Shown: one piece after another, positions 1 through 7,051 of the stretch
Layout of the letters: every line of letters starts with the position of its first letter
Numbering within the stretch: position 1 is the first letter of the stretch
NCBI RefSeq assembly: GCF_029968095.1
Contig: NZ_JASCIR010000045.1
Span: 1-35,913, forward strand
Reading direction: 5' to 3'
Length of the DNA stretch: 35,913 nucleotides
Source of the DNA: Streptomyces solicavernae
GTDB lineage: Bacteria > Actinomycetota > Actinomycetes > Streptomycetales > Streptomycetaceae
Position numbers and translations under genes: made by a program
The notes under the pieces: model-generated
Databases searched by the model: none
What the model was told of the DNA's origin: nothing
Seen by the model: only the letters and a program-made list of their open reading frames with translations

Positions 1-33
1 ACGGAAGCAGCGCCGCGGGGGAACACTGGAAGC

Positions 34-3021
34 ATGGAAGCTCGTCGACCCTTCCGCCGGACGTCGGGACCGCCGTCCTCGGCGGGTCCGTCCTCGGCGG
101 GTCCGTCCCCGGCGGGTCCGTCCCCGGCGGGTCCGTCCCCGGCGGGTCCGTCCCCGGCGGGCGGCGCCCGGTCCCCGCGCAAGCGGGACGTACGACGCCT
201 GCGGAATCTGCTGAACGTGCGCACCGTCGCCGGTCAGGTGTTCCTGCTGCAGCTCGTGATCGTGCTGCTCCTGATCACCGCCACGGTCGTGGCGCTGCTG
301 CTGCAGGCCCGCAGGGACACCACCGACGAGGCCCGCCACCGGACCCTCGCCGTCGCCGAGACCTTCGCCAACTCCCCCGGCATGCTCGCGGCGCTCGGCT
401 CCCGGGACCCCAGCGCCGTACTGCAGCCACGGGCCGAGGAGGCCCGGAAGGGGTCGGGCGTGGACTACCTCGTGGTGTGGAACACGGACGGCCTCCGCTA
501 CACCCACCCCGACCCGGCCCTGATCGGCGAGCATGTCGTCGGCCCGTACGAGGAGGTGCTCGCGGCGGCCCGGGCCGGCCGCTCGCACACCGAGACCTTC
601 CAGGCGAGCACCGGCCCCACCGTGAACTCCGCCGCGCCGGTCACCCGGCCGGACGGCTCCCTCGCGGGCGTCGTGTCGGTGGGCATCACCGTCGAGCGGG
701 TGGAGGACGTGGCCGGCGCCCAGCTGCCGCTCCTGGTGGGCGGCGCCGCCGGCGCCCTGGCCCTGGCCGCGGGCGGCTCCGTCCTGGTCAGCCGGAGGCT
801 GCGCCGGCAGACCCACGGCCTCGGCCCGGCCGAGATGACCCGGATGTACGAGCACCACGACGCCGTACTGCACTCGGTGCGCGAGGGCGTCCTGATCGTC
901 GGCGGCGACGGGCGTCTGCTGCTCGTCAACGACGAGGCGCGCCGCCTGCTCGACCTGCCCCCGGACGCCGAGCAACGCACGGTCGCCGAGCTCGGTCTGG
1001 ACCCGGACGCGGGCGAGCTGCTCCTGTCCGGACGGACGGCCACCGACGAGGTGCACCTGGCCGGGGAGCGGCTGCTCGCGGTCAACCTGCGGCCGGTCGA
1101 CCACCGCGGCGGGCCGGCCGGCAGCGTGGCCACGTTGCGGGACACCACGGAGCTGCGCGCCCTGGCCGGCCGTGCCGAGGTGGCACGGGAGCGGCTGCGC
1201 ATGCTGTACGACGCCGGGGTGCGGCTCGGCACCACCCTCGACGTGGTGCGCACCGCCGAGGAGCTCGCCGAGGTGGCCACGCCGCGGTTCGCGGACTTCG
1301 TGACCGTGGAGCTCCTCGATCCGGTACTGCGGGGCGAGGAGCCGGTCGGCGCCGGACTGGTGATGTGCCGCGTCGCGATCCGGGGCCGCGGCGACGTTCC
1401 GCCGTTCATCCCGGTCGGCGAACGGATCCCGTGGCTGCCCGGGACCCCGATGGCCGTGGGCCTGGCGGGCGCTCGCTCGGTGCTTGAGGCCGACCTGGCC
1501 GCGGCCCACGGCTGGCGGGCGCAGGACCCGGAACGGGCCCGGCAGATCCTCGACCACGGCGTCCACTCGCTGATCTCCGCACCGTTGCGCGCCCGCGGCA
1601 TCATCCTCGGCCTGGCCAACTTCTGGCGCTCCGAGCAGGAGCCGTTCGAGGCGGAGGACCTGTCGTTCGCCGACGAACTGACCGCCCGGGCCGCGGTGGC
1701 CGTGGACAACGCCCGCCGCTACACCCACGAGCACACGATGGCGGTCACCCTGCAGCGCAGCCTGCTGCCGCACACGTTGCCGGAGCAGTCGGGGGTCGAG
1801 GCGGCCCACCGCTATCTGCCGGCCCAGGCGGGGGTCGGCGGCGACTGGTTCGACGTGATCCCGCTGCCGGGGGCCCGGGTGGGTCTGGTCGTCGGCGACG
1901 TGGTCGGCCACGGGCTGCACGCGGCCGCCACCATGGGCCGGCTGCGTACGGCGGTGCACAACTTCTCCGCCCTCGACCTGCCTCCCGACGAGCTCCTGAG
2001 CCACCTGGACGAGCTGGTCACGCGCATCGACCAGGAGGAGGGTGCGGGGGAGTACGCGGGGGCGGGAGCGGGCGCGGGCACCGGAGCGGGCGCAGGCGCC
2101 GGAGCGGGCGCGGGCGCGGGTGCCGGAGCGGGCACCGGAGCGGGCGCGGGCGCGGGCGCCGGGGGCAGCGACCTCCCGGGCATCACCGGCGCCACCTGCC
2201 TGTACGCGATCTACGACCCGGTCACCGGGGTGTGCTCCATGGCGCGCGCCGGCCATCCGGGCCCGGCGCTGGTGCGGCCGGACGGCACCGTCACGTTCCC
2301 CGACGTCCCGGTCTCCCCTCCGCTCGGCCTCGGCGGCGGCCTGCCCTTCGAGGCCGCACAGCTCACGCTCGCCGTCGGCTCCCGGCTCGTCCTCTTCACC
2401 GACGGGCTCGTCGAGCACCGCGGCCGGGACCTCGACACGGGTCTGGAGATGCTGCGCACCGCGCTGACCCACGCGGAAGGGACGCCCGAGCAGACCTGTA
2501 CGGCGGTCCTCGACGCCCTCCTTCCCCCGCACCCCGCCGACGACATCGCCCTGCTGGTCGCCCGCACCCGCATCCTCGATCCGGACCGGGTCGCCGAGTG
2601 GGAGGTGCCCAGCGATCCCGCAGCGGTGAGCCGCGTCCGCTCCGAGGTCACCCGGCGCCTGGATGCCTGGGGCCTGGAGGCGTCCGCGTTCACCACGGAG
2701 CTGGTGGTGAGCGAACTGGTCACCAACGCCATCCGCTACGGCATCCCCCCGGTCCGGCTGCGCCTCCTGAACGACCGCAACAGCCTGATCTGCGAGGTCT
2801 CCGACGGCTCCAGCACCTCCCCCCACCTGCGCCGCGCGACCACCACGGACGAGGGCGGCCGCGGCCTGTTCCTGGTCGCCCAATTCGCCGAACGCTGGGG
2901 CACCCGCTACACGGCCCGCGGCAAGGTCATCTGGACGGAACAGCCCACCCACGCCGAGGAAGCGTTCCCCGCGGAACCGTCCGCGGACGACCTGTTGGCC
3001 CAGTGGGGCGACGAGGGGTAG
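34..3021 (+). CDS. Membrane sensor with SpoIIE/PP2C phosphatase and anti-sigma-type ATPase domains
   Basis: The 995-aa protein has a Ser/Gly/Pro-rich repeat near the N-terminus, a membrane helix at about 68-91, an extracytoplasmic sensor segment (about 92-230) and a second helix at about 231-254. The arrangement of sensor then PAS (about 271-375, REGVLIVGGDGRLLLVND) resembles the input half of CitA/DcuS sensors. A GAF domain (about 385-555) follows, then a PP2C/SpoIIE phosphatase (GGDWFDVIPL, VGDVVGHGLHAAA) interrupted by a Gly/Ala repeat, then a C-terminal HATPase_c domain like RsbW kinases (ELVVSELVTNAIRYG, DEGGRGLFLV). Such proteins dephosphorylate anti-anti-sigma factors in partner-switching pathways. 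Carrying both phosphatase and kinase-like modules is common in Streptomyces. The ligand is unknown. No sigma or anti-sigma partner gene is adjacent. The ATG at 34 is the first start in the window and an upstream start cannot be excluded. Confidence 0.88.
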   Translation: MEARRPFRRTSGPPSSAGPSSAGPSPAGPSPAGPSPAGPSPAGGARSPRKRDVRRLRNLLNVRTVAGQVFLLQLVIVLLLITATVVALLLQARRDTTDEARHRTLAVAETFANSPGMLAALGSRDPSAVLQPRAEEARKGSGVDYLVVWNTDGLRYTHPDPALIGEHVVGPYEEVLAAARAGRSHTETFQASTGPTVNSAAPVTRPDGSLAGVVSVGITVERVEDVAGAQLPLLVGGAAGALALAAGGSVLVSRRLRRQTHGLGPAEMTRMYEHHDAVLHSVREGVLIVGGDGRLLLVNDEARRLLDLPPDAEQRTVAELGLDPDAGELLLSGRTATDEVHLAGERLLAVNLRPVDHRGGPAGSVATLRDTTELRALAGRAEVARERLRMLYDAGVRLGTTLDVVRTAEELAEVATPRFADFVTVELLDPVLRGEEPVGAGLVMCRVAIRGRGDVPPFIPVGERIPWLPGTPMAVGLAGARSVLEADLAAAHGWRAQDPERARQILDHGVHSLISAPLRARGIILGLANFWRSEQEPFEAEDLSFADELTARAAVAVDNARRYTHEHTMAVTLQRSLLPHTLPEQSGVEAAHRYLPAQAGVGGDWFDVIPLPGARVGLVVGDVVGHGLHAAATMGRLRTAVHNFSALDLPPDELLSHLDELVTRIDQEEGAGEYAGAGAGAGTGAGAGAGAGAGAGAGAGTGAGAGAGAGGSDLPGITGATCLYAIYDPVTGVCSMARAGHPGPALVRPDGTVTFPDVPVSPPLGLGGGLPFEAAQLTLAVGSRLVLFTDGLVEHRGRDLDTGLEMLRTALTHAEGTPEQTCTAVLDALLPPHPADDIALLVARTRILDPDRVAEWEVPSDPAAVSRVRSEVTRRLDAWGLEASAFTTELVVSELVTNAIRYGIPPVRLRLLNDRNSLICEVSDGSSTSPHLRRATTTDEGGRGLFLVAQFAERWGTRYTARGKVIWTEQPTHAEEAFPAEPSADDLLAQWGDEG
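73..162 (+). repeat. Six tandem 15-bp units in the 5' coding region of the sensor phosphatase
   Basis: A unit close to CCGTCCTCGGCGGGT is repeated six times head to tail. It encodes a Pro-Ser-(Ser/Pro)-Ala-Gly pentapeptide repeat in the cytoplasmic N-terminal tail before the first membrane helix. The last four units are identical apart from the final base, so copy number may vary between strains. Confidence 0.9.
2045..2163 (+). repeat. Gly/Ala-coding hexamer repeat inside the phosphatase domain
   Basis: Imperfect repeats of a GGAGCG/GGCGCG-type hexamer encode about 40 residues of alternating Gly-Ala with occasional Thr. The repeat lies between two conserved parts of the PP2C domain, after QEEGAGEYAG and before the DLPGITGATCLYAIYD strand, so it should form a flexible surface loop. 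It also keeps other frames open, producing spurious antisense reading frames. Confidence 0.9.
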
Positions 3022-3022
3022 T

Positions 3023-3054
3023 CGCCCCTGGACCTGCGCACCGGCCACGGGGCG
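3023..3054 (+). terminator. Possible hairpin terminator after the sensor phosphatase
   Basis: Two bases after the stop codon, CGCCCC pairs with GGGGCG about 20 nt later, and inner TGG/CCA can extend the stem. No U-tract follows, as is usual in high-GC actinobacteria. It lies between two convergent genes. Confidence 0.35.
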
Positions 3055-3135
3055 AGAGGGATGGTGCCCGGACCGCGCCCTCTCCAGCCGCTCCCGCCAC
3101 CGATTGACACGGGCCACGGGCCACGCCGTCTGCGC

Positions 3136-4494
3136 TCAGCGGCCCGATGTCGCGCGCTGTGCGGCCACGCGCTGGTGCGGTGCGGAGAACGCGAGCTTCC
3201 CCATCAGCGACGGCTCGGCCTCCCGGCGCCGCCCGAACACCTCCACGTAACACTCCTGCGCCGCCTGAGACTGCGGCTCGGCGAGGTACGCCCACTCGGC
3301 GATGTGGCAGGCCAACTGCACGTCGGAGTCGGCGAGTTCACGGGCGCGTGCCGCCAATGCCCGTACCCCGCCCGCCAGCTGGGCGATCTCATGTGCCTGC
3401 GCGGCCACCGGTGCGGGCAGCAGGTTCGCGGCGTGGCCGTCCCACCAGCCGCCGTACCGCCGGATCACGTTGCGGCAGATGAACTCCGGCCGGTCGTAAC
3501 CGGGTTGCAGGCGCGGGTGGGCGGCCAGGTGCCCGGGGACGGCAAGTGACTGCACGATCTCGTCCGGGCGCAGGCCCGCGTTGAGCCCGTCGAGCGCGTG
3601 GCGCACGATGTGCCGGAGGTACGCGGCCATGGTCAGCAGTTCCTCGCGGATCGCGTCGGAGCCTCGTACGCAGTCGCCGTGGCCGGTGATCACACAGTCC
3701 GCGCCGAGGGCTGCCATCTCCTCGGCTGCGTCCGCCCACTCCTCCGCGTACCGCTGGACCTTGCGCGGGTTCCCGGCGTTGGGCAGATAGCCGACGACCA
3801 GGTCCCCGGCGGCGATCACCCGGCGCTGCGGTGCCCACACCCAGGCGGCGTCGTCCGTCTCGCCCTTGGCGTGCCGCACGACGAACCGCTCGCCTCCGAT
3901 GCGGAGTTCGAGGCTGTCGCGGAAGGTGATGTCGGGTACGACGAAGTCCTCGGGCGCGCTCGGCCAGCTGCGGCCGTTGGCGCCGGGGCGCTGTCCGTTG
4001 ATCGCGGCGTTCAGGCCGGCGGTCTTCGCGTAGCGGGCGTGGTGGTCGGGCAGGTTCTCGTGGGCGACGACACGGGGCCGCTCTCCTGCCTCCAGGAACG
4101 CCCACAGGCCGAAGGCGTGGTCGACGTGGCCGTGCGTGAACACCACGGTGTGCAGCGGGAGTCGGCTGATCCGGCGGACGGTTTGCAGGAGTGCGGGGCC
4201 GTCGCCCGCGCAGCCGGCGTCGACGAGGAGCAGACCCTCGTCCGTCTCGAACAGGGCGACGTTCGCCATGCCGGGCTGGATCACGAAGGTGCGGGGCGCG
4301 ACCTCGACGACCTGGGGCGGGTGCGGCGCGGGGACCTCGCGCGCCGCGATGTGCTGGAACTGCGCGTTGCCGATGTTGCCGAAGTTCTGCCGCATCAACG
4401 CATGGGCGCCTGGGCCCAGTTGCCGGTCCGCCGGGGTGGACCGGTCTTCCGCAGGCGCGGACGCCGCACTGAATGAATCGGATGAATCGGACAC
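3136..4494 (-). CDS. Alkylsulfatase-like metallo-beta-lactamase-fold hydrolase (first paralog)
   Basis: The 452-aa protein has the MBL-fold metal motif THGHVDH (H121, H123, D125, H126) plus GETDDAAW and AAGDLV further on. Then comes a C-terminal segment with NVIRRYGGWWDG, typical of the alkylsulfatase dimerisation domain of BDS1/SdsA1-type enzymes. It is shorter than SdsA1 and lacks the C-terminal SCP2-like domain. Family members hydrolyse alkyl sulfate esters using two zinc ions, but the substrate here is not proven. No signal peptide is visible, so it is probably cytoplasmic. The GTG start at 4494 is supported by an AGGAG about 8 nt upstream. It is divergent from the TetR gene at 4581 with a palindromic operator between them, and its paralog lies at 5638-6906. 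Confidence 0.85.
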   Translation of the reverse strand: MSDSSDSFSAASAPAEDRSTPADRQLGPGAHALMRQNFGNIGNAQFQHIAAREVPAPHPPQVVEVAPRTFVIQPGMANVALFETDEGLLLVDAGCAGDGPALLQTVRRISRLPLHTVVFTHGHVDHAFGLWAFLEAGERPRVVAHENLPDHHARYAKTAGLNAAINGQRPGANGRSWPSAPEDFVVPDITFRDSLELRIGGERFVVRHAKGETDDAAWVWAPQRRVIAAGDLVVGYLPNAGNPRKVQRYAEEWADAAEEMAALGADCVITGHGDCVRGSDAIREELLTMAAYLRHIVRHALDGLNAGLRPDEIVQSLAVPGHLAAHPRLQPGYDRPEFICRNVIRRYGGWWDGHAANLLPAPVAAQAHEIAQLAGGVRALAARARELADSDVQLACHIAEWAYLAEPQSQAAQECYVEVFGRRREAEPSLMGKLAFSAPHQRVAAQRATSGR

Positions 4495-4527
4495 GGGAGT
4501 CTCCTGACTGCGATGTTCGACTGGGCG

Positions 4528-4560
4528 TTGACGGAGATTAAACCACGCGGTTTAATCTCC
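4528..4560 (+). promoter_or_regulatory. 28-bp perfect palindromic operator overlapping a promoter
   Basis: GGAGATTAAACC (4533-4544) and GGTTTAATCTCC (4549-4560) form perfect 12-bp arms around ACGC. On the plus strand TTGACG (4528-4533), a 17-bp gap and TTTAAT (4551-4556) form a close match to a housekeeping promoter, and the palindrome covers the spacer and -10 box. The ribosome binding site of the TetR gene follows at 4566-4573. Inference: the TetR protein binds here, represses itself and controls the divergent hydrolase. Confidence 0.85.
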
Positions 4561-4580
4561 GCACAGAGGGAGGGAAAACC

Positions 4581-5228
4581 GTGGAATCATCGACATCGAC
4601 ATCGACCCGGCTGCAGATCCTGCTCGCCGCGGAGCGCCTGTTCGCCACGCAAGGAATCGACGCGACCTCCTTGCGGCAGGTCAGTTCCGAGGCACGGCAG
4701 CGCAATACGGCAGCGGCGAAATACCACTTCCAGAACAAAGAGACTCTGATCAGAGCCATCTTCGAGCACCGACTCGACGTCATCGATGCCAGGCGCGGCG
4801 CGATGCTGAAATCCGCCGAGGCCGGGGAACGCCTCGGCGACCCGAGGGAATTGGTGGAGATTCTGGTCCGCCCGCTGGCCGAGCAGGCGACCAGCGCGGG
4901 CAGCTACTACGTCCGCTTCCTGCACCGCGTCTTCGATTACGTCGGGCGCGATGTCACCGCCCTCCCGGAACTGGGCGGGCTCGAAGAGGCGGTGGCCGTC
5001 GGGCGCCTGGTCACCGACCGGCTCCCCGGTCTGGTCCAGCCGCTGCTGCGCCCCCGGATCAGGTGGGCAGGCCAACTGATCATCTCCGCCCTCGCCGATC
5101 TGGAAGGACCTCAAGGAGCCGCCACCGCCCCGGAGTCGGACCCGGATGCGTACGTGGTGGCGCTGATCGACGCGGTCACCGGCCTGCTCACGGCCGAGAC
5201 CACCGCCCGGCCCGCCGGTGAACCGTGA
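4581..5228 (+). CDS. TetR-family transcriptional regulator
   Basis: The 215-aa protein begins with a TetR DNA-binding domain (about 9-55: RLQILLAAERLFATQGIDATSLRQVS...AAAKYHF, split here by an ellipsis) and has a helical ligand-binding C-terminal part without recognisable specificity. The GTG start at 4581 is chosen because GAGGGAGG lies 7 nt upstream. The long palindrome immediately upstream overlaps its own promoter, which fits autoregulation. Downstream genes (a small membrane protein and the second alkylsulfatase-like hydrolase) follow with short or negative spacing, so they are probably in one transcript. A role in sensing a sulfate ester, surfactant or lipid-like compound is inference from the neighbours. 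Confidence 0.88.
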   Translation: MESSTSTSTRLQILLAAERLFATQGIDATSLRQVSSEARQRNTAAAKYHFQNKETLIRAIFEHRLDVIDARRGAMLKSAEAGERLGDPRELVEILVRPLAEQATSAGSYYVRFLHRVFDYVGRDVTALPELGGLEEAVAVGRLVTDRLPGLVQPLLRPRIRWAGQLIISALADLEGPQGAATAPESDPDAYVVALIDAVTGLLTAETTARPAGEP

Positions 5229-5258
5229 CGGCCGGGCGTCACAGGAGAGGAGTTCCAG

Positions 5259-5645
5259 ATGACGCCGGGACCCGAGCCGGCCACGACCGGTCTGCGCCTC
5301 GTCTATGCCGCCGCCGGGCTGCTCATCGGCGGGGCGTGGGCGTACGGCAGGGACATGCCGCTGTGGGAGCACGCGCTGCGTCTGTGCGTGATCGTCGTGG
5401 TCGTACCGCCCGTCCTGCACCTCGTACGCAGCCGCCTGAGGCGGCGCTCGGCCGCCCAGCACCTGCCTTTGCGGCAGCTGGTCGTCACCAAGGTCCTGCT
5501 CGTGGCGGCCGCGGTGGTCGTGGAGCTGCTGCTCGACCCGCTGACCGCATGGGCCTCGTTCGTCACCGCCGCCGCCCTCGCGGCCGTGGTCGCCGTCGGA
5601 GGACCGGCCTGGCACCAAAAACAGAGGAGCCCGTCGCATGGATGA
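5259..5645 (+). CDS. Small four-helix membrane protein, function unknown
   Basis: The 128-aa protein has about four hydrophobic segments (roughly residues 11-27, 40-54, 75-90 and 98-113) separated by a short Arg-rich loop (SRLRRRSAAQ). No enzyme or transport motif is recognised. GGAGAGGAG precedes the ATG by about 8 nt. It sits 30 nt after the TetR stop, and its last 8 nt overlap the start of the next hydrolase gene (ATGGATGA), indicating translational coupling. A membrane partner or carrier for the hydrolase substrate is possible but unproven. Confidence 0.7.
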   Translation: MTPGPEPATTGLRLVYAAAGLLIGGAWAYGRDMPLWEHALRLCVIVVVVPPVLHLVRSRLRRRSAAQHLPLRQLVVTKVLLVAAAVVVELLLDPLTAWASFVTAAALAAVVAVGGPAWHQKQRSPSHG

Positions 5646-6906
5646 GAACCCCGCAAGTCAGTGGACGTCAGCGGCCCAACAGGCGCCGCAGGACGCCAAG
5701 TTCTTCTGGACGGGCGGACCGGTCGAGGTCGCAGCGGACACCTGGTTCGCCTCCCTCGGCTCCGGTGTCACGGCATTCGCCACCCGCGGCGGCCTCGTCC
5801 TCGTCGACACGGGCGCCCGGCTGTTCGCCGGCGGGATCGCCGACCGCATCCGGACCCGCACCGACCTGCCGGTGCACACCGCGATCTACACGCACGGCCA
5901 CATCGACCACGCCTTCGGCCTCGAATCCTTCCTCGTCGAGGGCCAGGGCGCACCGCAGGTCGTCGCGCAGGAACGCATGGCCGAGAGGTTCGCGCGGTAC
6001 GAGCGCAGCCCGCGGCACAACGCGACCGTCAACAGCCGCCAGTTCGGCGGACGGGAGGACGATCCCACCTTCCAGGGCGAGGAACTGCGGTTCGGCTTCC
6101 CCACGTACGAGCCGACGCGCTCCTACCAGCACTCCCTCGAACTCGACGTCGGCGGAACGGCCTTCGAGCTGCATGCCTGCCGGGGCGAGACCGACGACCA
6201 CACGTGGATCTACTGCCCCGAGCGGCGCGTGCTCTGCACCGGCGACCTGATCATCTGGGGCGTTCCCAACGCCGGCAACCCGCAGAAGGCGCAACGCTAT
6301 CCGTGGGACTGGGCGGCGGGTCTGCGCGCCATGGCGGAGACGGGCGCCGCCTCGCTGTGCCCGGGCCACGGCGGACCCGTCGTGAACGACCCCAGGCTGG
6401 TCCGGCGCATCCTTCAGGACACGGCCGCCTTCCTGGAGGAGGTCGTGGAGCGGACCCTGGCCGTGCTCGAAGACGGCTCGCCCCCGCACGTCGACGTCGT
6501 ACGCAGGGTGGAACTGCCGCGGTCCGAGGCGCCGTGGCTTCAACCCGTGTACGACGAAGCCGAGTTCATCGTCCGCAATGTCATCCGCTACTACGGCGGG
6601 TGGTGGAGCGGGCGGCCGAGCGAACTCAAACCGGCCCCGCGCGCGGACGTAGCGGCCGAGCTGGCCGCCCTCAGCGGGGGTCCCGGCCGGCTGCTCGACC
6701 GGGCCGTCGAACTCGCGCCCCGCAACATGGCCTTGGCCTGCCATCTCGCGGACTACGCCCTGGAAGCGGCCCCCGACAACCCCGTAATCGCCGAGGGAGT
6801 GGCCGCCCTCTACACCGACCGCGGCGCCCGTGAATCCAGCCTGATGGCGACGAACCTCTACCGGTCCGCAGCCGCGGGCGCGCTGTCCCGACTTCCTTCC
6901 GCATAA
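5638..6906 (+). CDS. Alkylsulfatase-like metallo-beta-lactamase-fold hydrolase (second paralog)
   Basis: The 422-aa protein has the same layout as the hydrolase at 3136-4494. It carries THGHIDH (H86, H88, D90, H91), GETDDHTW, CTGDLI and CPGHGGP for metal binding. A C-terminal dimerisation region follows with NVIRYYGGWWSG and a helical HLADYALEAAPDN segment. Like the first paralog it lacks the SCP2-like tail of SdsA1. The ATG at 5638 overlaps the preceding gene by 8 nt. Having two divergent paralogs on both sides of one regulator suggests different substrates or a heterodimer, which is inference. Confidence 0.85.
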   Translation: MDENPASQWTSAAQQAPQDAKFFWTGGPVEVAADTWFASLGSGVTAFATRGGLVLVDTGARLFAGGIADRIRTRTDLPVHTAIYTHGHIDHAFGLESFLVEGQGAPQVVAQERMAERFARYERSPRHNATVNSRQFGGREDDPTFQGEELRFGFPTYEPTRSYQHSLELDVGGTAFELHACRGETDDHTWIYCPERRVLCTGDLIIWGVPNAGNPQKAQRYPWDWAAGLRAMAETGAASLCPGHGGPVVNDPRLVRRILQDTAAFLEEVVERTLAVLEDGSPPHVDVVRRVELPRSEAPWLQPVYDEAEFIVRNVIRYYGGWWSGRPSELKPAPRADVAAELAALSGGPGRLLDRAVELAPRNMALACHLADYALEAAPDNPVIAEGVAALYTDRGARESSLMATNLYRSAAAGALSRLPSA

Positions 6907-7008
6907 GCTTCGGAATTCTCGGGTTCCGGCAAGGAGACGGGTGCGGGAAACCCCTCTCAGAAAACTCCCAGGAATGTCTCCGGAACCGGTCAAGTGGAGA
7001 TGCAACTC

Positions 7009-7039
7009 TTGCCCCCGTTCTGCTGATCGGCAATATGAC
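7009..7039 (+). promoter_or_regulatory. Possible promoter of the MMPL gene
   Basis: TTGCCC (7009-7014) and TATGAC (7034-7039) are separated by 19 bp and end 12 nt before the preferred GTG start at 7052. The spacing is slightly long and the site is judged by eye only. Confidence 0.3.
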
Positions 7040-7051
7040 CGGGGGCCGCTT

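Noticed and set aside
6941..7051. Upstream start for the MMPL transporter
   Set aside because: The extra 37 residues include Cys and charged residues unlike the family N-terminus, while GTG 7052 gives the typical start.
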